A stretch of DNA of 64,000 nucleotides from Hymenopellis radicata. Its lineage: Eukaryota; Basidiomycota; Agaricomycetes; Agaricales; Physalacriaceae. The position numbers and the translations under genes are program-made. The stretch lies in assembly GCA_015501595.1 (NCBI GenBank), contig JADNRX010000012.1, positions 351,288 to 415,287 on the forward strand, given 5' to 3'. This document shows positions 11,577 through 22,700 of the stretch, in pieces (positions within the stretch are counted from its first letter, which is position 1; each line of letters begins with the position of its first letter). A model generated the notes under the pieces. That model ran no database searches. It saw only the letters and a list, made by a program, of their open reading frames with translations, and was not told where the DNA came from.

Positions 11577-13054
11577 ATGAACGCCACCGCCTCTTCGTCC
11601 TCCATATCGCTGCCGTCTCTGCCTCCAGCGAACGATATTCCCTCGGCCTTTGCAGCGAGCATGAAGCAATGGTCAGTACCCATCTCTGGTACCCATCAAG
11701 TAACTTGAATGTTCATATCCATACAGGTGGGCAGCTGGCGAGAAACAGAGCGCGATAAGCGAAGAGCGTCTGCTAAGGTCCGCTTCAACCAGTCCATAAC
11801 CAATCTGTGTAGTTGATTGCAATCGGCTAGACGGCTCCCGTTCTTCCGCAAGGACAAATCTGAACCTGTTGATGGTCCAGTTGTCGCTCACAGCTCTCGT
11901 GTCACTCTTTCCAATCCCAAACACTATCTTAATACCTTCTCAATGAATGCAACATCTCCATCCCCAACAGCACCACCACCTGCTGTACTGCTTCATGGTT
12001 ACGGCGCCGGTCTTGGATTCTATTTCCAAAACTTTCTACCTCTTGCCCAGTGGGCTGGCCGTCGTGGAAGCAGTGTCTACGCTCTTGACTGGCTAGGAAT
12101 GGGGCGCTCTGCACGCGTTCCATTCACCGTCAAAGCACCTCGGAAAGATGTTGCTGCTAGAGTCACCGAAGCAGAAGCGTTCTTCATTGATTCCCTAGAA
12201 GATTGGCGGCAGAAGATGGGTTTGGACAAGATGACGCTTGTTGGACATTCTCTCGGCGCGTACTTCAGCGTCGCTTATGCCCTGAAATACCCAACAAGAG
12301 TCAACAAGCTCATATTACTGTCTCCGGCTGGCGTGCCTCGAGGACCGGATGCTACTGTCCCCTCTAGAGAATTAGATCCCTCGGAGCACGGCTCAGGTGG
12401 AATAGCTGAAGCCGCCTCATCGAAACGAATAAGGGAGATTGAGGCTCAACAGAAGGCGGCCAAAGCGCAAGAGAGCCGATCGCGGAAGCTCTTCACCTAT
12501 CTCTGGGAGGAGGGTTGGAGTCCGTTCCAGGTCGTTCGTTCGACAGTATTCTGGGGTCCATTGATTGTCGGCAAGGTGAGATTTTGCGTTCATGTTGTTT
12601 AACCTTGGTGCTAACATCACATTGTTCAGTACTCGTCGCGTCGCTTCACCGGACTTACGGCTCAAGAAACTCGCGAGATGCATGACTACATACTCAATAT
12701 CACGTTAGCTAAAGGCTCAGGCGAATACTGCATATCGCATATTCTTGCTCCTGGTGCTCATGCCAGGTTGCCTATGGTTGATCGTGTAGACGCGCTCAAG
12801 ATTCCGGTGACTTTTGTCTGTAAGGCGTGTTCACCAGTTTACGGAGAATCTGTGCTTACTTTGATGCTGTAGATGGCGACCACGACTGGATGGATCCTGA
12901 AGGCGGTCAGGATTCAGTAGAGCGCCTGCGGCAAGCTGGAAATGGCCAAGGTCGTATGTACATCGTGAACAACGCTGGTCACCATGTATACCTCGACAAC
13001 CCAAAGCAGGTCAACGATTTGTTGGTGAAGGAGCTTGATAGACAGCCTTTATAG
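11577..13054 (+). CDS. alpha/beta hydrolase of the CLD1/ABHD4-ABHD5 group
   Basis: Likely lipid acyl hydrolase or acyltransferase; yeast Cld1 removes an acyl chain from cardiolipin in mitochondria. Five exons (introns 11672-11726, 11778-11830, 12576-12629, 12820-12872) give 420 residues in one frame. Family marks are the oxyanion loop LLHGYGAGLGFYFQN, ALDWLGMGRSARVPF, the nucleophile elbow LVGHSLGAYFSVAYALKYP, the acid in YGDHDWMDPEGG and the HHVYLDNP (HxxxxD) motif near the end. A Lys/Arg/Gln-rich insert sits between the nucleophile and the WEEGWSPFQVVR cap block. I see no clear signal peptide; the N-terminus is Ser-rich, then MKQWWAAGEKQ, which is typical of the group. Whether it is a cardiolipin deacylase or a lysophospholipid enzyme cannot be told from sequence. 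Confidence 0.88.
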
Positions 13055-13349
13055 ACCTTGTTTGTCTTTATTCCCCGAACTGTACTTTGAGTGCATGCAT
13101 CTCTAATCATGTTGTGTATACCATTTTCTTTAACCAATGATACTAGATTGAAAAGAAATGCTATCGGTTGAAGATCGACTTTTTTTGCGCAAGCTGAAAG
13201 GTGGTACTTAGCTTCGGAGTGAATGCGGCGAAAAGGTCCGCATCAAGATGAAAGGTATTACGTAAGGACGGAAACCTACCTTGTTCACTGAATCTCGTGT
13301 GGCTAGCAGCAGAGAGGCGCCTTTTTATTATTCCGCGTGGCCGTTTTCC

Positions 13350-15789
13350 ATGAAATCTTTGGCGAAAAAGCGCACAGTGAGCGAGGCCAGCTACACACGT
13401 CCAAAGAAACAGAGGCGAACGGATTTCCTGCGCTCAGACGGCGAGCGAAGCAGTCCATCAGAGGAGGACGGCCTGCGTGCCCGCTGGACCGCGACATTAT
13501 CAGGACTGTACGAGGTCGGAAAGGATACCGCGCTTTATTGGTTTGGTCGCAGTGCGTGCTTTCACTATTTTGTGGACCGGCTAACGTGTAGCTCGACATG
13601 CCCCAGCTCCAAACGAAATGGCTCGCCGCAAAACGCCCAAACCATCGCAACAGTCGCCAAATAGCAGTGGTAGCAGATCCGACACGACGCTCGTCGAGCC
13701 GGCTGCAACGTGCAATGGACAGCCACCAGCGCAGAGCAGCAGTTCGATACGCGGTGTGGACGATGGCTTGCCAGCCTCTAGGCGCCACGAAAATATGTTT
13801 GGTTCCTCGATAGCAGGAGCCTCGACACCGCGACAAATGTCAGAACCGGTGTTCTTAACAAAGTCAGCGACGCCTACAGCCATGGCCTCACGCTCCATCT
13901 TTTCACCATCGCCTGCCTTGGGCACCTTTCGCGCACCAACGCGTACAAATTCACAACTCACCCTCGGATCATATCACAATTTCTCTGCCGTGACATCCTC
14001 TCCCAGCCCAAGCCGGCGAGACACACCCCTCCAGAGACCTCCACATCGCCGTAAAGGCTCAATGGGACCACCACCTCTTCCGCCTTTCCGGAATAGCCAG
14101 CCATTTCCCACTTTATCACCAGCCCCCTCCCTAGTCGCGCCTTCCCCCCGCGCTTCCTCCGAAATAGAACTAGCATCCCTCCGAAGATCTTCATCTGTAA
14201 CTTCGTTTAGGTCTTCAAAACCTGAAAGTCGACCACATATCCTAGCTTCTCAGGTTTGCACTATTACTGGTGTATTCCGGGCACTCAAATCTTATCCTTT
14301 GTCTATAGCACCGGGCGCGTGTAGCGTCGGAACGAGAGAGTGATAAAAAGAAGATGCTTGATGAGTTGTTGGTGTTAGTGCAGAAACGAGGTATATTTCG
14401 TTCTTTGCATTTTTCTTATTCTCGCTCAATGTGCAGCAGGTTATACTTCAAATGCCAAGGACCTCGAAAGTTTCATCACCTACAAGAATCTCCTTGCGGC
14501 TAATACCGACCGAACAGAGTTGGAGGCGTCCCGGACCCGACATATGTCTTGTAAGCCCGTGTCCGTACTTTAGTTCGTCATTTCTAAACTCGTCTTAGTG
14601 CTTTCCGACTTAGCGGCACCGATACGGCCATCCCGCATGCGGCGATATTCCGAACAAGTACGCGTTCCTATTTGCGATCTTACCACGTACCTTACAGTGC
14701 TCCAAGGCTACCACAGAATTTGTCCGAAGGGCTCTGGATCATGCTCGCAAGACCTTCGATTCGTGCGTGTATTAGTTGACTTTACTCAATCGGCAACTTA
14801 CAATGATTTAGTCCTCCACCTCTTAAACCCTTCCTTCCTACTCATGACCAGTTACGGTTGAGACTTCGTAGCAAGGACGAAGAAATCGATCAGCGTCTTC
14901 ACGCACCAAAACGTAAACCCCTACCAGAAAGGCTTCCCGAAGCAGACGAATCCGAGGTCAAGGCATTGCTAAAACGCTCTGGTGTCATCGCAAAGTACGA
15001 CCGAGAACAGGTTTCGTCCCAGGATATCCAGAGATTGCGGCCGGGGCAGTGGCTCAACGACGAGATCATAAACTTTTATGGTGCCTTGGTTATGGGTCGT
15101 GCCGAGAGCAGTAATAAGGAGAATAATAAGAACAAGAGCAAGTTTCTCAATGTGCATTATTTCAGCACGTTCTTTTGGTCGAAGCTGGAGAAGGACGGGT
15201 ACGAAAAGGCGCGATTGGCGAAATGGACAAAAAAGGTACGAGGGCAAGGTCGATTACTACCAATCGTGCTGATAAATGCGTGGTAGTTCGACATATTCAC
15301 GAAAGACGTGGTTGTTATACCCGTCAATCATAATAACATGCATTGGACCGGCGCTGCCATCAATTTCCGCCAGAAGCGTGTAGAGTCGTATGATAGTATG
15401 GATATATATCATAAGAATGTTTTCAAGGTATTCAGTTTGTTGACTCGCGCTCGACATTGGATTGACGGCTTTCCAGCATCTACGACTATATCTAGATGCG
15501 GAGCACAAGAACAAGAAGAAGGCTCCCTTCGATTTCACTGGGTGGGTGGATTATACATTAGAGGTGAGCTCATCCGATCCCTTCAGTGCTTGTCTCTCTG
15601 AAACGATCTCCCCAGGATACCCCACAGCAGGAGAATGGATACGACTGTGGCGTTTTTACGTGCCAGTTTTTGCAGGCGTTATCCCGTGGTGAAGAGTCCT
15701 TCAATTTTACACAGAAGGACATCCCGTATCTGCGGCGGCGGATGATATGGGAGGTTGCACATGCGCGTCTGAGGGACGACGACCCATAG
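13350..15789 (+). CDS. ULP1: SUMO-specific cysteine protease (Ulp1/SENP, C48)
   Basis: Processes SUMO and removes it from targets, usually at nuclear pores. The N-terminal two thirds are Ser/Pro/Arg-rich and probably disordered, beginning MKSLAKKRTVSEASY with a basic nuclear-type KKQRR motif. The C-terminal peptidase has the ULP block DIQRLRPGQWLNDEIINFY, the catalytic His in PVNHNNMHWTGAAI, the Asp in YDSMDIYHKNV, and the Gln/Cys motif TPQQENGYDCGVFTCQF. Ten or so exons joined by 40-55 nt introns, including one of 40 nt at 13552-13591; the frames close without stops. Neighbouring genes are not SUMO-related. Confidence 0.94.
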
Positions 15790-16092
15790 GACTGTACATC
15801 TTGACACTTCGCTATCTCATTGCTATCGTATTATCTTGTATTTTTGGACAACGTGGGCTGGCTTTTTATTCATTAAATTATTCGATGTGTATCTGGAGAG
15901 GTTTATATCCACTAAATTTCTTTCTGTTTCGACGCGCACTCACATAGAACTGAGTGGTGTTAAAAATGAGTACGGTTTGAAACGCCGCAAAACTGAGAAA
16001 GGTTGTACATTCAAAGATACATACATTTCCATCGACCTCCGATGGATACACTCAACGTACACTTTCCGCACTATAGATACAGCATGTTAAAT
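15790..16092. other. convergent intergenic, 3' ends
   Basis: 303 bp, AT-rich, between ULP1 and the coiled-coil gene stops. No gene seen. Confidence 0.4.
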
Positions 16093-17596
16093 TCAGTTCT
16101 TCTCTTTCTCTGAATCTACCATGTCGTCAGACCCGAAAGAAACAAACTCAATACATGGAGCGTACCTTGAAGTTGGTCCTGATAACTGCTCAAGTAAATC
16201 TCCAGACGCCTCAACCTGCTCGCCTGCCCATTATCATATTTCATGCCAATGACAGGCTCTGTCCTTTCCACAAAGCCCGCCATGTCGATAAGCGAGCTCC
16301 TCAATACTTCGAATATAACAATCTGCGTCTCCCTGAAGGAACATGAAGACCTGTGCCATCCGAAGGGTGACGGGAGACCTACCGGGCCTCCTTGAGGGCC
16401 TCTTGTTGCTTGCGCAATTCGGAGGCGAGCGCCTGCATCTCCTCCGTACTTGATTTTGCCTCCAGAGCAGACAGCCTCTCCTCCACCGACTGGGACAAGC
16501 GGGAAACCGTCAACTTGAGATCTGGTACCTCCGTCGCGTCAACCATTCGTGCCTTGAAGTTCTCGATAAAGGACTTGAGCTCCACGGCGAGCTCGTTCGT
16601 CTCTATGTAGACTTGGCGGAGCCCTTCCACCTTGTCGTTGAGTTCACCGTAAGCACGACTGTGACGCTCATCCTGATCCTCGACACTCGCTACCCGCGTC
16701 GACAGTTCGTCCATGTCCAGTTGCAGCTCATCCTTGTTGGATTCAAGGCGACTGATGTCCTCCTTTGTCAACTCATCCAACCTGCTGTTCACCTCGGCGA
16801 GTTTAGATTTCATAGCCGCCCTCAGAGACATGAACTGAGCGTGCGTCGCCGCGTCCCTATCGGCAGCGCTCTTGACATTATCCGCCACGCTGCTGCGCAA
16901 TTCAGCGATCTGATCGTGTATATTCGTGACCGCGCGCTCGGTCTGCTGGTACGCAATGTCGCGGGCAGACTGGTTCTTCTCGATTTCTTCCAAGCGCCCG
17001 TCAGCGTCGTCGCGTGCGCGAGGTGCGACACCCTTGTCGTTCTTTGTGTCGCAGAATTCGCTATACGCTGCTTCGGCGTATTCCTGGACACCACGCAGCC
17101 TGGTGTCGTGCAGTGCCAGCTCTTTACGCAGGGCGTCGAACTGGGAAAGCTCTTGCTCAGAGGCTGGTGGTGGTGCCCTGGACATTGTTCGAAAACAGAC
17201 ATCACTGGGTTATGGATGCACGCACCATTGTCTCGAGGGGCCCCCCTCCAATTGGGCCTCCAGCCGCGAGTTGGCTTCAATCAGCTTATTGCAGTTGTCA
17301 CGAAGCCAATTATACTGGGTGACTGAGCGATCCTCATGTAGGCGCAGCTCCTTCTGAAGGATGCCGTACTTTGTTCGGACGTCGTGCAGCCCTCGGCGTA
17401 CGGATGAGATGTGGCGTCTGGTCAAGAGATAAGGGAGCACTGTGAAGGGAGTGACAAAGGCAGCTAGTATCCCCAGTCTGGAGAATGTAGAGAGTCCAGG
17501 TGAGCCGCTGCTGGGGTTGCGATTGTTGCCTGCAGATTGCTGATCAAAGCTTGTAGATAAAGGCTGTCTGGGATCTGTGGGAAAGGAGGAAGACAT
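16093..17596 (-). CDS. uncharacterised coiled-coil protein with one N-terminal hydrophobic segment
   Basis: Not recognised as a named family. Four exons (introns 17178-17225, 16333-16382, 16116-16165) give 451 residues without stops. An N-terminal Ser/Gln/Asn-rich stretch is followed by a hydrophobic run, LGILAAFVTPFTVLPYLL, at about residues 46-63, suiting a single membrane anchor. From there on it is almost all heptad-rich coiled coil (ELRLHEDRS, EIEKNQSARDI, LNDKVEGLRQVY, SVEERLSALEAKSSTEE). The last two exons restore frame beyond an apparent TAG at 16379 and give ETQIVIFEVLRSSLIDMAG, ending DSEKEKN. A tethering or organelle-contact role would fit the layout but is guesswork. Divergent from the membrane protein gene at 17,800. 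Confidence 0.7.
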
Positions 17597-17799
17597 GGTG
17601 AACAAGAATTAACGACAAGGAGACTGATAGATTGGATAGGAAATGTATAATCCGAGTTGTAGGAGGGTTGTCTCGGTATCAGCAGGCAGAACTGCCAAAG
17701 CCGCGCGACAACATGCAGCGGCACTCGAGATAGCCAATGTAATGGTCGGTCCGAAGTGCCGGTGAGGTGATCGAGTCGGTTATTGCCAACTTTCCTTCA
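17597..17799. promoter_or_regulatory. divergent promoter region
   Basis: 203 bp between two opposing starts (coiled-coil gene to the left, membrane protein to the right). No known element picked out. Confidence 0.3.
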
Positions 17800-18477
17800 A
17801 TGACCTCGTCGTCGTCGTCCTCAAGTCCACCCTCATCGTGGCTTCCCATATCATGGACAACTACAAAGCTGCCGCCAGATGAATCCAATCCCGACTCGCC
17901 AAAGACGCGAATATCGTTGACTGTCCCTCCACGTCTTTTGGTTCTGCCTCCAGCCATTTTCCTTCTTGCGTCGACCATTGGCTTCGTTCGCGGGTCCAGG
18001 GCTGCCTCCCTTCGTTTCCTAGCAGAAAATGCCCACAGACCACCTCGTACCGTTCAAGGCTGGTACTTTTACCAAAAGACAAAAAACTACAGAGTAGCTT
18101 TCGCAGGCTTGAAAGGTGCGGGTAAAGAGGGATTGCGGGGGATAGCTGTAGGCTGCGCTTGGGTGACGGTTGAACATTACTGGGGCGAGGTACTTGGGGG
18201 CGGTCAGGTGTTGGGAGGTTACCCGTTGATTGGCGAATTGGCGCGTAATTCGGACGAGGTCGCAGCGGGTGTTACAACGTCTGCGGTGGTCAGTGCGATC
18301 TATAGATTGGGCTGGAGGACGGGTGCAAGGACTGTGGCATTGGGCGCATTCATCGGTGGAACGCTTCAGGTCTTAATGGGCATGCGTCGGGCACTGGAGA
18401 AAGAGGTTGCTGCACGGAAGGCAGTTTTGGATTCATCACCTAATGCGGACTCAGCGGCTACGACACCCTCATCCTAA
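17800..18477 (+). CDS. unnamed fungal membrane protein, Gly-rich helices
   Basis: A single-exon frame of 225 residues from the first in-frame ATG at 17800. A Ser-rich start (MTSSSSSSSPPSSW) leads to a hydrophobic helix LLVLPPAIFLLASTIGFVRG, then FAGLKGAGKEGLRGIAVGCAWVTVEHYWGE, GVTTSAVVSAIYRLGW and VALGAFIGGTLQVLMG. The spacing of small residues in the later helices resembles the Tim17/22 fold, but I do not see its PRAT signature, so I leave it unnamed. The last 25 residues are polar. It converges on GPI18 with a 123 bp gap. Confidence 0.65.
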   Translation: MTSSSSSSSPPSSWLPISWTTTKLPPDESNPDSPKTRISLTVPPRLLVLPPAIFLLASTIGFVRGSRAASLRFLAENAHRPPRTVQGWYFYQKTKNYRVAFAGLKGAGKEGLRGIAVGCAWVTVEHYWGEVLGGGQVLGGYPLIGELARNSDEVAAGVTTSAVVSAIYRLGWRTGARTVALGAFIGGTLQVLMGMRRALEKEVAARKAVLDSSPNADSAATTPSS

Positions 18478-18600
18478 TTGAACGATTCTGTGCAACTCTA
18501 CAAATGTTCAAGAGCCTCGTCGATGACTTTCGTGCATACCATTGCTTCACGTCTTCAAGCTGCAGAACCCCTCCGAGTGCATACAGGTTATAACACACTT

Positions 18601-19729
18601 TTATGCTGGTGGTAGAAATGTGCTCCACAAGACTACACTAATGGCACCCCAAGTAATACTCCAAGCAATCCATGCGTAACCTAGTCGAGGGTGGTATATG
18701 AGTAGCCACGCAGCAGCCCAATACACAACTGGCATTGACGCAGCAAACCGCAACATGATCTGAACGTGGGCAGAGAAGACGACCGCGGTCGTAAGAAATA
18801 GTGCATGAAGTACATGAGGCGTCAATGCACGCGAAAGGAAAGGTGAAGGTGACCGTGGGCGGCGTAGGTGCCAAATACAGAAACTATATAGGAGCAGGAT
18901 GGGGGGCGCTGCGATGAGAAAGTTGGGAATCTGCTCCGGGGTGAAATAGTTGAGAAATCCAACATTCCAGTAGGTTTTCTGTACGTGGGAGTAGATGGAA
19001 GGCACGACGCGTTCACACCAATCCGGCCGGTTTACAGGTGTGCAAAATGCCATATAGGCGGCAGCGTTGTGGGCGAGGAATGGGAGAAAGATCGGGGCTA
19101 CATACAACATAGCGGAGAGGCGGATGGGCGCATTGGCGAGGAAGGGCGCGACAATCATGCCCCATAATATGAATCCTGCAAGTATGACGCTGTTGGAACG
19201 GAAGAAACCCGCCAACGTGAACAAGACTGTCGCGGCTAGGAATTGTTTACGCTGACAGTGGAGTATGCCTGTAAGACGTGTAAGGAAGAACTATGACTAG
19301 TAGAATACGATTACCTCTGTATGACAGGAATGTGAGGAATGGCTCATTGTATGGTGCTAACCTCAGCGTCGCGGGACTACTCGGGAGGAGACTTAACAAG
19401 GTTGTCAAGGTCGCGATTTTCTCTCCCAGCATCTCCAATGACAGATGGTAGAGTGCATGCGTCGTTCCCAGATCCATAGCGACACTTAACAGTTGGAATA
19501 CAGGCGCAGGAAGGGTACGCATGAGGAACGGCAAGCCGGAGAGAAAAGCCCATTCATGCTCGTAGACATAGCCTGCCTGAGCGATGTGCTGGAAGTGAAT
19601 GGCATCCCATCTGAGGAATGGATTTCTCCCGCCAGAGCTGTCGAATGACGGTAGAAACGACGCCGAGAACGACGCGAGCAGAAAAACGGCGAGGCGGGCA
19701 GCAACGGTGAGCGCGAACAGACGAAGCAT
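18601..19729 (-). CDS. GPI18: GPI mannosyltransferase 2 (PIG-V family)
   Basis: ER membrane enzyme that adds the second mannose to the GPI anchor precursor. Two exons (intron 19269-19314) give 360 residues. The conserved lumenal motif is LRWDAIHFQHIAQAGYVYEHEWAF after the first helix, followed by PFLMRTLPAP, LRLAPYNEPFLTFLSYRG and FFRSNSVILAGF, all typical of PIG-V. Later it has WNVGFLNYFTPEQIPNF, then several hydrophobic segments ending WGAISVVLWSTFLPPA. Shorter than the human protein and near the usual length for fungi. The start codon lies 38 bp from the URB1 start on the other strand. Confidence 0.92.
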
Positions 19730-19767
19730 GACGTCAATGGCGATCAGTCTTTTTTCTTCCAGCCTTG
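19730..19767. promoter_or_regulatory. 38 bp divergent gap with pyrimidine tract
   Basis: Holds TCTTTTTTCTTCCAG directly before the URB1 ATG. This looks either like a promoter CT-box or like a 3' splice site, in which case URB1 would have an upstream 5' UTR exon inside GPI18. Confidence 0.4.
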
Positions 19768-22700
19768 ATGAGCACTGCCAAGGGCAATGCCTACGCCTCG
19801 GGAGAGCAGGTCAAGGCTGCCCTACGGTCCCAGGATGTTGATGTGTTGACCAAAGGTGCGAATATTATTCATCAAGAATAAAAAAATATTAATATCCATG
19901 AAGCACTCGTCCTTCTGCGGAACCAGCTCTCTTTCGGCGTCCATGAGGTCCTGGCACCCCAAGATCGCAGGCTGATACTCGTTCAGCAGTGGCTCACAGC
20001 TTCTCCAGCCGCGCAGGATGTGTTCTCACTATGGGAGACTGCAGAACCAGTAAGTCCTTTCCATCACTGTAACGCAAATCATCTAACTTCAGGTGCCAGC
20101 GTCAAACCGCGTTCATTTCACTTGTGATCTCGATTTTGGCGACCACATTGTCATTGTTGACTATCCATTATCCCAATCATTCATTTGGACATCCCATCGT
20201 CAAAAAACTGCTTGAGCCGACCTATACTCGCGTCTTAAAGGGCTACATTGGCGGCGCGAACCATGACCTCATCCTCAACTCGCTGAAGCTGTACAACAGC
20301 ATATCGAATTTCGCTAGCGGACGCGAAAGAAGAGCTGTACTGGAGGTCTTTCCATGGGAACTCAAGGTACTCCGCTTTTCGAATGTGCAAGCCTTTCTCA
20401 TCCCTCGCCAAGTCTCTACCTAAATTAATGAATATGAGACGAAAAAACAAGGTCGATGACCCCCTCGATAAACCTGGTGAGCATTCACCTTGATCATCAA
20501 CGCGCCGTCTCACTTTCAACCAGATATACGCACTTTGTACATTCTTCTTATGCTGTCGTTTATCGAGACCGGCTCCTCCACGTCAACAAAAGCGCTCTTT
20601 CTGGAACAACGTCGCGATGCCTTCACCTCCCTGTTCAAGGGCCTACATCAAGATCCATACGTCGTGATACGCAGGGTACTGGAGGCCTGCTGGTCGGGAA
20701 TGTGGGGCGATTCCAAACTCAAGCGAACGCTCAAGATAGCTATCTTCAACGAAGTCACTCTGACTCAGTTATGTAAGATTTACGACCGTGTAGAGGAAGG
20801 TGACGATGATGTTCCTGCCGATGTCGTGCATCATTTTCTTCTCGCAATATGCACGCATCCTGGCTCGGGAGTCTGTTTCAAGGATCACGGCTGGTATCCT
20901 CGCGAGATTGCGGAGGATCAGCGTCCGTTCATAGAAAAGGACGAGACAACTGTAACAAAGGGCAAGGTGTATAACAAGATCTTGGGCAACGTCTTGAAGA
21001 ACCTCAAGGCGAACGAGGATCTTCGGCAGCAAGAACTTGTGATAAAAATCCTGGAGGCGTGTCCAGAACTAGTTGCTAGGTAATGTCCTTTCTGCCACTT
21101 GATTGTACTCTTATCCTTTTTCAGTTATTGGACAGGTGCAGGTCTGACTTTGGAACCGCGATTATCTACTCGTTGGTTCACGAACATCGCGCTTTTCGGC
21201 TCGATCATAAGCCTTCCGGTTCCCGTCTCATCATTTCTGTTGGCAGAGAAGGAGAGCTCCGGTATCTACCAACCCAACCCACCGCCGTTGTCCAATGTCA
21301 TCGAAAACATCTTCCCAACCTCGCTCGGGAAAGGCTTCCTGACCAAAGCTTTGCAGCCAAATTCGCGCAGTCTAGTGCAGCACAGCTCCGCTCTCGCATT
21401 ATGCAAGTGCCTGGTGAAGTATGGGGAGGTGATGGAGCAGTTTCAGAAGATATCGGATGCGCTTGAAGAAGTCGAAGAGGATGGGTTATGGGCGAAGCGC
21501 ATACGCGACTTGGAAAGAGAGGCTCGAAAAGGATACCCGAGTTTCAGGTCATACTAGCATTCTCACAACGTACGAATGCGGACGCCGGGATCAAGAAGGA
21601 GTTACTCGCGGAGAGTTCTCATCGCCTGTTATGGCTATACCATCGCTTCCTGCCGGAATTGGCATCTGAGGCTCGCTTCGATGTCGGGAAACTTTTGACG
21701 CACTTTGTGACCACGCCGGAAGATATTGAAGCTTCTGGGACTGCACATCTAGATACGTTGAAGCAGTTGCACATCTTGGGAATCTTAGAGGCTAGTGATC
21801 AATTTGCTTGGACTGCCAAATATGGTACGATTTTGAGCCCGTCGTGCAGCGTATTCTGATTTGACTGTAGGTGCTGCAAAGCATTCGAGCCTATACATTT
21901 TGCTCAGGATGTTCATCGATACCCCGGTTCCCGTGGTCCATTCTACTCTTTCCCGACTGATCCAGCATCTGTTACCCAACAGCATCCTGTTCCAACATAG
22001 CACCGATGAAGTGGAGCTTTGGCTCGTTTCTCTACCCACGACCAAGAGATCCCCCAGCGCGGAAGCCCCCGATGGAACACCTCTCACCGATGAAGGGGAA
22101 GGTGTGCTTGTTTTCCTGGATGAATGCATTCAAAGATGCCTCAAGACACCTTACCGATACATCGAGGAGATGAAGAAAGTCGCGTTTTCGCACAGCTATC
22201 CCAGCCCGCTCCTTATGACGGTCAAGGAACAGCTTGCTGCCAAACTGGGCGCGAAGACCTTGACTGCGTCCGATACCCTTTCGTTGGCGACTTTCATCCG
22301 GAAACTGGTCTTCCGCCTGCACACCACAGACCTTGACGGGTCGTTTATCCGCTGTTATGTCGAGCAGATAGATAGCATCCTCAGCGATGCACATCTGTTT
22401 CCTGATTTCGTTCTCGTTACGGGCGCTATCCGCAGAGAAGTGGAGATCATGCAATACTGCACCCGGCATTTATCGGACGAGATTGTTCCGCCTCCTGTGA
22501 CTGTGGCGAAGGATGTCAGAGAGTTTCTTACAGCAGTGGAGAAGCTTGAGCCTCGTGAGTTCTTTGTTGATTCACTGGAACGCGTCAGGCTCAGAGGAAC
22601 GTAGCTGCCGCCGATGTGGCGCGTGCTATTTCTGCGTTTGAGCTTGTCGACTGGCTGCGACTCATAGACGAGTCTCTTCGATCTTCAGAAATTATGCGGC

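Noticed and set aside
16613..17326. 237-codon plus-strand ORF
   Set aside because: Antisense to the coiled-coil gene, whose exons and introns join cleanly on the other strand.
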